Assembly: GCA_051881615.1 (NCBI GenBank)
Contig: JBJEQF010000005.1
Span: forward strand, 1 to 64,000
Direction: 5' to 3'
Length of the DNA: 64,000 bases
DNA from: CAMFTQ01 sp051881615
GTDB taxonomy: Bacteria; Bacillota; Clostridia; Oscillospirales; Acutalibacteraceae
Shown: positions 1 to 6,885 of the stretch, piece after piece
How the letters are laid out: the number at the start of each line of letters is the position of its first letter
Numbering within the stretch: the stretch's first letter is position 1
Made by a program: the position numbers and the translations under genes
Notes under the pieces: model-generated
Told to the model about the DNA's origin: nothing
What the model saw: the letters and a program-made list of their open reading frames with translations, nothing else
Database searches by the model: none

Positions 1-52
1 ACGGTCTCCAGTGCCACAAACTGGCGCTTTAACCAACTAAGCTATACCCACC
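1..52 (-). tRNA. tRNA-His (GTG), 3' part outside window
   Basis: Read on the minus strand, this begins with an extra G before a 7-base acceptor strand (G-1 then GTGGGTA), as expected for tRNA-His. A normal D arm follows, then an anticodon stem CCAGT/ACTGG enclosing the loop TTGTGGC, whose anticodon is GTG. The variable, T and 3' acceptor parts lie beyond position 1. It is the most 3' member of a three-tRNA minus-strand group. Confidence 0.85.
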
Positions 53-57
53 ATAGC

Positions 58-134
58 TGGCGCGCCAAAAGGGACTCGAACCCCTGACCTACTGCTTAGA
101 AGGCAGTTGCTCTATCCAGCTGAGCTATTGGCGC
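58..134 (-). tRNA. tRNA-Arg (TCT)
   Basis: The minus strand folds as a full cloverleaf. The acceptor pairs GCGCCAA with TTGGCGC, the anticodon stem ACTGC/GCAGT encloses CTTCTAA (anticodon TCT), and the T loop is TTCGAGT. The CCA end is encoded at 60-58. It lies 5 bases from tRNA-His and is probably co-transcribed with it. Confidence 0.93.
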
Positions 135-307
135 ATATCGCTAAAATTCACCAGAGGCAAATTCAGGTCAGCCTGTATATTGTATCTTAAAAAAAGTAAT
201 TTGTCAATATTTATTTAAAAATAAAACAAAAACCATAAATTTTAACATACAATATTATTGCCGACAATCGCACGTTAATACAAATTGTATATAACGTGAC
301 AAAAAAA

Positions 308-381
308 TGGAGCGGATGATGGGAATCGAACCCACACGATCAGCTTGGAAGGCTGAAGTTCTACCACTAAACTACATCCGC
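308..381 (-). tRNA. tRNA-Gly (TCC)
   Basis: The minus strand gives a cloverleaf with acceptor GCGGATG/CATCCGC, an anticodon stem TCAGC/GCTGA around CTTCCAA (anticodon TCC), and a T loop TTCGATT. The CCA is encoded at 310-308. The 173-base gap to tRNA-Arg is AT-rich and shows no gene. Confidence 0.93.
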
Positions 382-550
382 ATCTACATCAGATTAGAAC
401 AGTGGATATTATATCAAAAACAAATCTGTTTGTCAATACAAAAATGAGATTTACTTCAAAAAATGCCCAAAACCCGGCAAAATAATTAAGGCAATACCTC
501 ACGCAAAACTTTTGGAATAATCGGGTAGGTTACCTTAAATCTCAATTGCA

Positions 551-1390
551 TCACTTTTCAAAAAACTCGGGGTGCATTCTGCTGTAATGAAAAATGTACT
601 GCTGTGCTATTCCGGCATACGGTCCGAAATCCTGCGGTGTAAGAGTCGGAAAAAGCGTAGCCATCGCCCTTTTCATCCACACGTCAAGCGGAAAGCTCTC
701 TACCCTGTGCAAGCCGAAAAGGAGCGTGCAGTCGGCAACCTTTTGCCCTACTCCTACAATTTTCATAAGCTCGGCTCTTGCGTCCTCATATGGGAGCGTT
801 CTGCATTTTTCAAGGTCTACTTCGCCGCCTGCCACCTTTTGTGCGCCGTCAATTATGTATCTGTTGCGAAAGCCTGCACGAAGCGGCTCTAACTCCTTTA
901 CATCTAAGGACGCAAGTTTTTCTGCTGTCGGGAAAGCATATAAGTCCTCGCCTATTTTATCTCCAAAGCTTTCACACAGTCTTTTTACGATACCCTTAAT
1001 TCTCTTAATATTATTGTTCTGAGAAATTATAAAGGTGCAGAGTGCCTCAAACGGCTCCTGACGTAAAATTCTGATACCCGGCGCATATTGCGACGCTTCC
1101 TTTAATATCGGGTGGATTTCACTGATCTCTGTGCGGATTTTGTCGTAATCAAGGTCAAGGTCAAAATAGCTTTTCCAAATTTTTTCAAAATCCTCACCGT
1201 TTGTATCTTTTATATACAAGTCGCCGTCTGCTATACTCACTGTTACCGCCTTACCGAAAGCTACTCCCGTAAAGCTGTTATCCTCGTTTTGCTCCCAGCG
1301 AAAGCTCTGACCGCAGTCGAGCGTTTGCACTAAATCAAGCGAGGTAATATTTTTTACAACGACAGTCCCGTTATCCTCATACCAATGCAT
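551..1390 (-). CDS. ogg: 8-oxoguanine DNA glycosylase/AP lyase (OGG1 type)
   Basis: Base-excision repair enzyme that removes oxidised guanine from DNA. The N-terminal third resembles the OGG N-terminal domain (TLDCGQSFRW near residue 30). The C-terminal part is a helix-hairpin-helix GPD glycosylase: IISQNNN near residue 125 and the hairpin VGVGQKVADC, with its catalytic Lys, followed by the conserved Asp in FPLDVW. It is 279 aa, usual for bacterial OGG-like proteins. I chose ATG at 1390 because GGAG lies 8 bases upstream; the in-frame GTG at 1399 overlaps that site. The gene is divergent from the DUF6062-like gene. It could be annotated as AlkA-like, but the N-terminal domain favours OGG. Confidence 0.88.
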   Translation of the reverse strand: MHWYEDNGTVVVKNITSLDLVQTLDCGQSFRWEQNEDNSFTGVAFGKAVTVSIADGDLYIKDTNGEDFEKIWKSYFDLDLDYDKIRTEISEIHPILKEASQYAPGIRILRQEPFEALCTFIISQNNNIKRIKGIVKRLCESFGDKIGEDLYAFPTAEKLASLDVKELEPLRAGFRNRYIIDGAQKVAGGEVDLEKCRTLPYEDARAELMKIVGVGQKVADCTLLFGLHRVESFPLDVWMKRAMATLFPTLTPQDFGPYAGIAQQYIFHYSRMHPEFFEK

Positions 1391-1446
1391 AAAAATCACT
1401 CCAAAAATTTTTCAGATACATTATATCATATTTTTAAATTTTGTGG

Positions 1447-1452
1447 TACAAT
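1447..1452 (+). promoter_or_regulatory. Extended -10 element upstream of the DUF6062-like gene
   Basis: TGGTACAAT gives a TGN-extended -10 (TACAAT at 1447-1452) about 64 bases before the start at 1516. No convincing -35 is seen, which is tolerable for extended -10 promoters. Confidence 0.45.
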
Positions 1453-1515
1453 AAAAGAAAAATAATGTTATCCCCTTTACTCCAAACTCAAAATTAAAAT
1501 AAGGAAGTGGTCTGA

Positions 1516-2217
1516 ATGAAAGAAAACATCTGCACAATACCGATTAACGATATCTTTATGCCGAAGGACGGCTGTCCCATTTGCCGTATGTATAGTATGC
1601 TTGAGGAAAGGTACGTTGAGTACATAACGGGCGCCGCTATGATGGAGCCGTCTGTACGCATTGAAACTAACAAAAAAGGCTTTTGCCACAAGCATTTTCA
1701 GCAGATGGTTCAAAACGGCAACAGGCTTTCAAACGCTCTGATATTAGAGTCGCATTTACAGGAAATACTCGATCTGCGTATGCCGTCACAAAAGAAAAGC
1801 AAGCCCGACAAGAAACAGCTTGCATCTCTTGACGAGCTTTTTAACACTTGCTACGTCTGTGACAGGATTGAGCACGATATGCACCACTTTTTTGCAACTA
1901 TTTTCGTTCAGTTCCAGAAGGACGAGGAATTCAAAAAGCTCTACAAGGAACAGCCATACATCTGCCTTGAGCATTACTCTATGCTTATGAAAGCGGCGGG
2001 TAAGGGGATTTCTTCTAAAAATATGGCTGAATTTTACAAGGTGACAACAGCACTTACAGAAAACTATCTGCAAAACCTTAAAAACGACATCACGCATTTT
2101 TGCAGTATGTTTGACTACCGAAACAACGGCGGCGACTGGGGCAACAGCAAAGACGCAATAGAGAGAAGCATTCTGTTTCTTACATCGCAAAAGGTTGAAG
2201 AAAAGAAAAAAGACTGA
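1516..2217 (+). CDS. DUF6062-like Cys-rich protein, function unknown
   Basis: A 233-aa soluble protein. It carries repeated Cys/His clusters: CPIC near residue 21, GFCHKHF near residue 57, CYVCDR near 114 and CLEH near 152. These suggest two metal-binding halves, each beginning with a CxxC and followed by a C(x2)H-type element. I recognise this layout as the DUF6062 type found in Clostridia, by memory rather than search. Start ATG at 1516 follows AAGGAAGTGG. It is followed by a hairpin terminator. No signal peptide or membrane segment is seen. Function cannot be assigned; structural zinc binding is an inference. Confidence 0.7.
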   Translation: MKENICTIPINDIFMPKDGCPICRMYSMLEERYVEYITGAAMMEPSVRIETNKKGFCHKHFQQMVQNGNRLSNALILESHLQEILDLRMPSQKKSKPDKKQLASLDELFNTCYVCDRIEHDMHHFFATIFVQFQKDEEFKKLYKEQPYICLEHYSMLMKAAGKGISSKNMAEFYKVTTALTENYLQNLKNDITHFCSMFDYRNNGGDWGNSKDAIERSILFLTSQKVEEKKKD

Positions 2218-2240
2218 TAAAATATCCGATAATAGCGCAA

Positions 2241-2280
2241 AAATCCGTACCAACTGAATTATTGCAGTTAGTACGGATTT
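2241..2280 (-). terminator. Terminator between convergent genes
   Basis: Inverted repeat AAATCCGTAC...GTACGGATTT with an inner AACTG/CAGTT extension. On the minus strand it is followed by a T tract, so it ends the small gene at 2310-2489. It probably also stops the plus-strand DUF6062-like gene. Confidence 0.75.
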
Positions 2281-2309
2281 CTCGTTATACGATATACTAT
2301 AAATAATTC

Positions 2310-2489
2310 TTACTTCATCATAAACTTAGCCGTTTCTATCACGTTTTCCATTGTGTGCATAGCCTTGTTTGCTTTCTTTTTGAGGTTCGGGTTGTTCTGT
2401 ATCATTTTGTGGCCTGCCATTCCTACGGCTACGCCGGCGGCAAGTCCTACGGTTACGCCCTTAACAACGTTCATTGTGTGTTTTGTCAA
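2310..2489 (-). CDS. Small basic protein with glycine/alanine-rich N-terminus
   Basis: A 59-aa ORF with good translation signals: AAGGAG lies 8 bases before a TTG start at 2489. The next ATG (2474) is too far from that site, so TTG decides the start. The protein has a small-residue hydrophobic stretch (VGLAAGVAVGMAG, about residues 13-25) followed by a lysine-rich, probably helical tail. It resembles YtxH/YtfJ-like small stress or envelope proteins only in general character, and I do not recognise the family. It is divergent from trmL and has its own terminator, which supports expression. Confidence 0.65.
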   Translation of the reverse strand: MTKHTMNVVKGVTVGLAAGVAVGMAGHKMIQNNPNLKKKANKAMHTMENVIETAKFMMK

Positions 2490-2588
2490 CTTGATTTCTC
2501 CTTTGCTTTTTTATTCTGTAAAAATGCAAGCAAAAGCACTTGCATATTTATTGTTTACCGATTAAAATATGTTTAGAGGTGATAAGTT

Positions 2589-3092
2589 TTGGCAGAACTT
2601 AATATTGTAATGGTTGAGCCTGAAATACCGCAGAACACAGGCAACATCGCAAGAACCTGTGCCGCAACGGGCGCAAGGCTTCACTTGGTAAAGCCGCTCG
2701 GCTTTGAGATAAACGACAAATATTTAAAACGTGCCGGTCTTGATTACTGGCATTTACTCGACATAACATATTATGAGAATTTAGACGACTTTTTTGCAAA
2801 AACTAAGGGCGGTAAATACTTTTACTACTCGACAAAGGCGCTCCACCGACACACAGACATTAAGTACCCAAACGGCTGTTATCTGCTTTTCGGCAAGGAA
2901 ACCAAAGGTCTGCCCGAGGAGCTTTTGCTTGAAAACCCCGATACAACAGTTCGTATTCCGATGATTGAAAATGCAAGAAGTCTTAACCTTTCAAATTCAG
3001 TAGCTATCGGTGTTTACGAGGTTTTAAGGCAGTGGGATTATCCGACATTATCCTGCAAGGGCGAGCTTCACAATCACAGGTGGGGAGAATAG
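2589..3092 (+). CDS. trmL: tRNA (cytidine/uridine-34 2'-O)-methyltransferase TrmL
   Basis: SPOUT-class enzyme that 2'-O-methylates the wobble base of tRNA-Leu isoacceptors using S-adenosylmethionine. At 167 aa it has the standard single-domain length. Visible SPOUT motifs are PEIPQNTGNIARTC near the N-terminus, LLFGKETKGLP around residue 98, and the C-terminal knot motif RSLNLSNSVAI around residue 135. The start is TTG at 2589, with AGAGGTG about 8 bases upstream. A cupin gene follows 38 bases downstream on the same strand. Confidence 0.93.
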   Translation: MAELNIVMVEPEIPQNTGNIARTCAATGARLHLVKPLGFEINDKYLKRAGLDYWHLLDITYYENLDDFFAKTKGGKYFYYSTKALHRHTDIKYPNGCYLLFGKETKGLPEELLLENPDTTVRIPMIENARSLNLSNSVAIGVYEVLRQWDYPTLSCKGELHNHRWGE

Positions 3093-3130
3093 TTTTTGAA
3101 ACTTAGATTCAATAAAAGGACTGTATTATT

Positions 3131-3466
3131 ATGATAATAAATTTTAATGATATGAGCGAAACTGTTATAAAAAATTTCAAGGGCGGTGAGCTTGAGATTT
3201 CTGCAAAAATGTTTGTTGATGACAAAAACAGAATTTTACTCGGCAAGCTTATCCCAAATGCTACAATCGGCTTGCATACTCACGAAACTAACAGCGAGAT
3301 TATCTATATATTAAGCGGAAAGGGCAAAATTCTGTATGAGGGCGAATATTTCGAGCTGTTTAAGGGTATGTGTCACTACTGCAAAATAGGAAAATCACAC
3401 AGCCTGATTAACGACAGCGACGCTGACCTTGTTTTCTTTGCTGTAATACCCGAGCAAAATCCTTAA
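3131..3466 (+). CDS. Single-domain cupin protein
   Basis: A 111-aa small beta-barrel protein of the cupin_2 type. Motif 1 is visible as GLHTHETNSEIIYILSGKG, with two His and a Glu as likely metal ligands, and motif 2 lies near CHYCKIGKSHSL. Such proteins bind small ligands or metals or act as isomerases or regulators, and the substrate cannot be read from sequence. It starts at ATG 3131 behind AAAGGA and probably shares a transcript with trmL. Confidence 0.75.
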   Translation: MIINFNDMSETVIKNFKGGELEISAKMFVDDKNRILLGKLIPNATIGLHTHETNSEIIYILSGKGKILYEGEYFELFKGMCHYCKIGKSHSLINDSDADLVFFAVIPEQNP

Positions 3467-3805
3467 ACTCAGAAATAAACGTATCAGCACTGTAACAAAT
3501 ACGTTAATATTAGAAATAATAATTACATAACTGCACATAATTGCATACAACATTTACAAAAATGTTTACAAACAGAAATTAAGGTTGACAACAAGGGGCG
3601 TTTATATTATCATTTTAGAAAGAGCGATGGTGATATATCATAAATTTTCACCGTTTGTTATCTTGATAAACAGCAACTTAATTCTTTTTGGGAATATTGT
3701 GCGTTTATTTAATCTTGAATTTTTTACTATCAGATTATATTTATAGATTTATCGGATTTTGGGACAATAAGCATATACCATAACTATGATTTATTGGAGT
3801 GTGCC
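3467..3805. other. Intergenic region before murA
   Basis: About 340 AT-rich bases with no supported gene. It holds a consensus-like promoter (separate entry) and a long murA leader of roughly 185 bases. The leader contains a small GGTGA...TCACC inverted repeat near 3635-3650. No known riboswitch class was recognised. Confidence 0.6.
3585..3613 (+). promoter_or_regulatory. Sigma-A-type promoter for murA
   Basis: TTGACA (3585-3590), a 17-base spacer, then TATCAT (3608-3613). Transcription would start near 3620, giving a leader of about 185 bases before murA. Confidence 0.7.
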
Positions 3806-5098
3806 ATGTTGGAAAAATTAGTTATTAAGGGCGGTAACAGCCTGATGGGTGAGGTTTCTATCAGCGGTGCAAAAAATGCGGCTGTTGCAATTATCCCCGC
3901 CGTTATTTTGTGCGATGAACCTTGCACTATTGAAAATATACCAAATATCAGCGACGTTTCTCTTATTGGCAGAATTTTGCAGGAGATGGGCGCTGTTGTT
4001 AAAAGAGTAAACAAGTCCACTTTATATATAGACCCTACAAAAATTTATACAAGCACGGCAGTTTCAGACTCTGTACGAGGTATGAGAGCCTCATACTATC
4101 TGCTGGGTGCGTTGCTGGGCAGATTCCACAGGGCTTCTGTAGCGTTGCCCGGCGGCTGTAATTTCGGAACAAGACCGATTGACCAGCACTTAAAGGGCTT
4201 TGCCGCACTCGGCGCTGACCACAGGCTTGTTGACGGCGCAATTATTGACGCTCAGTCACCGGACCGTCTGAAGGGTGCTCACATTTATCTTGATGTGGTG
4301 TCGGTTGGCGCTACAATCAATTTAATGCTGGCGGCTGTTAAGGCTGAGGGTACTACTGTTATTGAAAATGCCGCAAAGGAACCGCACATTGTAGATCTTG
4401 CAAACTTTCTCAACACAATGGGCGCAAACATCAGAGGTGCCGGCACTGACGTTATCAAAATCAGAGGTGTTGACCATCTTCACGGCACAACGTATTCTAT
4501 TATTCCCGACCAGATAGAGGCAGGCACATATATGGTTGCCGCCGCCGCTACAAGAGGCAGAGTAATTATCAAGAATATCACGCCTAAGCACCTTGATTCA
4601 ATTTCTGCAAAGCTAAGAGAAATGGGCGTAGAGATTGACGAGTATGACGAGGCTCTTATTGTTGACGCTACAAAAAAGCCTTTGTGCAGATGCAATATAA
4701 AGACAATGCCACATCCGGGCTTCCCTACCGACTGTCAGCCACAGTTTGCGGCGCTTCTCACAACGGTGAACGGAACGAGCATTGTAAACGAAAACGTTTG
4801 GGACAACAGGTATCAGTACGTAAGCGAGCTTATCCGTATGGGTGCGCACATCTCTGTTGAGGGCAGACTTGCAATTATCGAGGGCGGTACAGAGCTTGTT
4901 GCAGCTCCTGTAAAGGCTACAGATTTACGTGCGGGTGCTGCTATGATTATTGCAGCTCTTTGTGCAAACGGTACTACGGAAATCTCAAACATCGGATACA
5001 TTGAGCGTGGCTATGAAGAGGTTGTAGATAAATTCAGAGCATTGGGTGCAGACATCAAAAAGGTTTATTACAGCGAAGATACTTCAATCAGAGCGTAA
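3806..5098 (+). CDS. murA: UDP-N-acetylglucosamine 1-carboxyvinyltransferase MurA
   Basis: Cytosolic enzyme of the first committed peptidoglycan step, moving enolpyruvate from PEP to UDP-GlcNAc. At 430 aa it has the family length. Key residues are the SGAKN motif with Lys23 and Asn24, and the active-site Cys118 in LPGGCNFGTRP, the residue blocked by fosfomycin. ATG at 3806 follows GGAG by 6 bases; an upstream in-frame TTG at 3794 overlaps that site and is rejected. A hairpin terminator follows. Clostridia often carry two MurA copies, and which one this is cannot be told here. Confidence 0.96.
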   Translation: MLEKLVIKGGNSLMGEVSISGAKNAAVAIIPAVILCDEPCTIENIPNISDVSLIGRILQEMGAVVKRVNKSTLYIDPTKIYTSTAVSDSVRGMRASYYLLGALLGRFHRASVALPGGCNFGTRPIDQHLKGFAALGADHRLVDGAIIDAQSPDRLKGAHIYLDVVSVGATINLMLAAVKAEGTTVIENAAKEPHIVDLANFLNTMGANIRGAGTDVIKIRGVDHLHGTTYSIIPDQIEAGTYMVAAAATRGRVIIKNITPKHLDSISAKLREMGVEIDEYDEALIVDATKKPLCRCNIKTMPHPGFPTDCQPQFAALLTTVNGTSIVNENVWDNRYQYVSELIRMGAHISVEGRLAIIEGGTELVAAPVKATDLRAGAAMIIAALCANGTTEISNIGYIERGYEEVVDKFRALGADIKKVYYSEDTSIRA

Positions 5099-5122
5099 AC
5101 GTTAATATTTTATAAATCAACA

Positions 5123-5153
5123 AGAGGTGCAGATTGCTCTGTGCCTCTTTTTT
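5123..5153 (+). terminator. Terminator after murA
   Basis: AGAGG-TGCAGA pairs with TCTGTG-CCTCT around a TTGC loop and is followed by six T residues. It lies only about 10 bases before the start region of walJ. Confidence 0.75.
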
Positions 5154-5170
5154 AAAGCAAGGTGATTATT

Positions 5171-5959
5171 CTGGCAAAGCTTGTACCGCTTTTCAGCGGA
5201 AGTAAGGGCAACAGCTATTACATAGGCAGTTCAGGTCAAGGCGTACTTATTGACGCAGGCAGAAGCTGTAAGCAAATTGAAAACGCAATGAAGGCAAACG
5301 ATCTTGATATTAAAAGCGTGGGCGCAATTTTTATAACTCACGAGCATACAGACCATTGCAAGGCTCTGCGTGTTCTTGCATCACGCTACAAAATAAAGGT
5401 GTTTGCAAGCCTTGGCACGTTAAAAGCACTTGAATATGCCGATATGCTCGACAGCCGTTTCCCTGTTGAGGTCATAAGCAAAGAGGCTGTTGTCGGCGAT
5501 ATGCTCATAACAAGGGTAAACACATCTCACGACGCCGCCGAAAGCTGTGGCTTCAGTGTTGTATGCGCTGACGGCAGAAAAGCAACTGTTGCAACCGACA
5601 CAGGCTGTATGAATGACGATATACGCAGGCAGATAAGCTCGTCAAACATTGCCGTAATCGAGTCTAATCACGATGTAAATATGCTCAAAAACGGATATTA
5701 TCCCTATATGCTCAAACGCAGAATTTTGTCTGACATAGGTCACCTTTCAAATGATTGCTGTGCAAACGAGCTTGCAGATTTCGTAAAAAACGGCTGTAAC
5801 AGGTTTGTTTTAGGACATTTAAGCGAAGAAAACAACACTCCGGAGGTTGCACTGCAAACGTCACTTTGCACACTTTCGCAGGCAGGAATGAAACAGAACT
5901 CCGACTTTGAAATATGCGTTGCGCCACCTGAAACAAACGGCAAACGGCTGATATTCTGA
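5171..5959 (+). CDS. walJ: MBL-fold metallohydrolase, WalJ/YycJ type (probable CTG start)
   Basis: Metallo-beta-lactamase-fold protein of about 262 aa. The metal-binding motif THEHTDHC lies near residue 57, and later ligands are in TSHD, ATDTG and the C-terminal LGHLS. The family is linked to WalKR cell-wall control and to DNA exonuclease activity. AAGGTGA lies 4 bases before a CTG at 5171, which would give an N-terminus (MAKLVPLFSGSKGNS) matching the family. The alternative GTG at 5162 is itself inside that ribosome binding site. It is followed 19 bases later by rlmH, as in many Firmicutes. Confidence 0.88.
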   Translation: MAKLVPLFSGSKGNSYYIGSSGQGVLIDAGRSCKQIENAMKANDLDIKSVGAIFITHEHTDHCKALRVLASRYKIKVFASLGTLKALEYADMLDSRFPVEVISKEAVVGDMLITRVNTSHDAAESCGFSVVCADGRKATVATDTGCMNDDIRRQISSSNIAVIESNHDVNMLKNGYYPYMLKRRILSDIGHLSNDCCANELADFVKNGCNRFVLGHLSEENNTPEVALQTSLCTLSQAGMKQNSDFEICVAPPETNGKRLIF

Positions 5960-5978
5960 TTTTGCAAAGGAGCGACCT

Positions 5979-6461
5979 ATGCTGACGGTAAACATTATCT
6001 GCATCGGAAAAATTAAAGAAAAATATTTTACAGACGCAATAAACGAATACAGCAAGCGTTTGTCTGCATTTTGCAAATTTAATATTACAGAGCTTGACGA
6101 GGAAAAGCTACCGCAAAATCCCTCTGACAGTCAGATTGAAAAAACAATAAATGCAGAAGGCGAAAGAATTTTAGGCAAGCTGTCTAAGGGCTGTTTTGTT
6201 ATTTCAATGTGCATAGAGGGCAAACAGCTTTCTTCGGTTGAGCTTGCCGACAAAATCGGAGAAATATCGGTTTGCGGTAAAAGCAGTGTCGACTTTGTAA
6301 TAGGCGGTTCTTATGGCTTGTCTGAAAAGGTAAAGCAAAAATCGGATTTCAGGCTTTCAATGAGCAAAATGACGTTTCCTCACCAGATGGCAAGAATGAT
6401 ACTGTGCGAGCAGATTTACAGAGCCTTTCAGATTTTATCAAACGGAAAGTATCATAAATAA
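5979..6461 (+). CDS. rlmH: 23S rRNA pseudouridine-1915 N3-methyltransferase RlmH
   Basis: SPOUT methyltransferase that methylates pseudouridine 1915 in helix 69 of 23S rRNA in assembled ribosomes. It is 160 aa, the normal length. The N-terminal IICIGKIKEKYF and the C-terminal knot motifs FVIGGSYGLS and SMTF-like (SMSKMTFPHQMAR), ending in YHK, are diagnostic. ATG at 5979 follows AAAGGAG. It pairs with walJ and ends in a strong terminator. Confidence 0.96.
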   Translation: MLTVNIICIGKIKEKYFTDAINEYSKRLSAFCKFNITELDEEKLPQNPSDSQIEKTINAEGERILGKLSKGCFVISMCIEGKQLSSVELADKIGEISVCGKSSVDFVIGGSYGLSEKVKQKSDFRLSMSKMTFPHQMARMILCEQIYRAFQILSNGKYHK

Positions 6462-6484
6462 AATAGAATATATAATATTTTAAT

Positions 6485-6512
6485 GCGTTGTAAATAAATT
6501 TCTTTACAACGC
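6485..6512 (+). terminator. Terminator after rlmH
   Basis: Perfect inverted repeat GCGTTGTAAA/TTTACAACGC with an 8-base loop, followed by a T tract at 6516-6521. Confidence 0.85.
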
Positions 6513-6563
6513 ACATTTTTTATGATATTATGAATATAATAAATAACAAAGGAGCTGACAGCT

Positions 6564-6827
6564 ATGGCACAAACTAACGTAAATATTCGTATGGACGAAG
6601 ATTTAAAAAAGCAATTTGATGCGTTTTGCTCTGAAATAGGTATGAATATGACTACAGCATTTTGCGTTTTCGCAAAAACCGCTGTCAGAGAACGCAGGAT
6701 ACCATTTGAAATAAAATTAGACAGCGACCCCTTCTACAGTCCGTCTAATATTGAAAGACTGAAAAAATCAATAGCTCAAATGGAAGCAACAGGCGGAACT
6801 GTTCACGAGGTAAATTTCGATGATTAA
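6564..6827 (+). CDS. RelB/DinJ-family antitoxin, apparently orphaned
   Basis: An 87-aa antitoxin-like protein with an N-terminal ribbon-helix-helix (NVNIRMDEDLKKQFDAFC, about residues 4-21), followed by a helix with AFCVFAKTAV. The C-terminal tail would normally bind a toxin of the RelE/YoeB fold. ATG at 6564 follows AAAGGAG. Its stop overlaps the start of a short frame that looks like the broken toxin (next entry). Without the toxin it could still act as an autorepressor, bind other toxins, or be decaying. Confidence 0.85.
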   Translation: MAQTNVNIRMDEDLKKQFDAFCSEIGMNMTTAFCVFAKTAVRERRIPFEIKLDSDPFYSPSNIERLKKSIAQMEATGGTVHEVNFDD

Positions 6828-6885
6828 AGCGTGGTCAGCTTATACAACAGTATTATACAGAAAAGAGGGATACAGTGGCGCTTGA
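6820..6885 (+). pseudogene. Stub of a Txe/YoeB-like toxin gene
   Basis: ATG at 6820 overlaps the antitoxin stop in the typical toxin-antitoxin way and encodes MIKAWS. From memory this is the usual N-terminus of Txe/YoeB-type toxins paired with such antitoxins. The frame then loses any resemblance to the family and ends after 21 codons inside rqcH. This suggests deletion of nearly the whole toxin, with rqcH joined right behind. The identification rests on six residues plus position. Confidence 0.5.

Noticed and set aside
572..1333. Plus-strand open frames across 572-1333
   Set aside because: They are antisense to the glycosylase gene, lack ribosome sites and have low-complexity translations.
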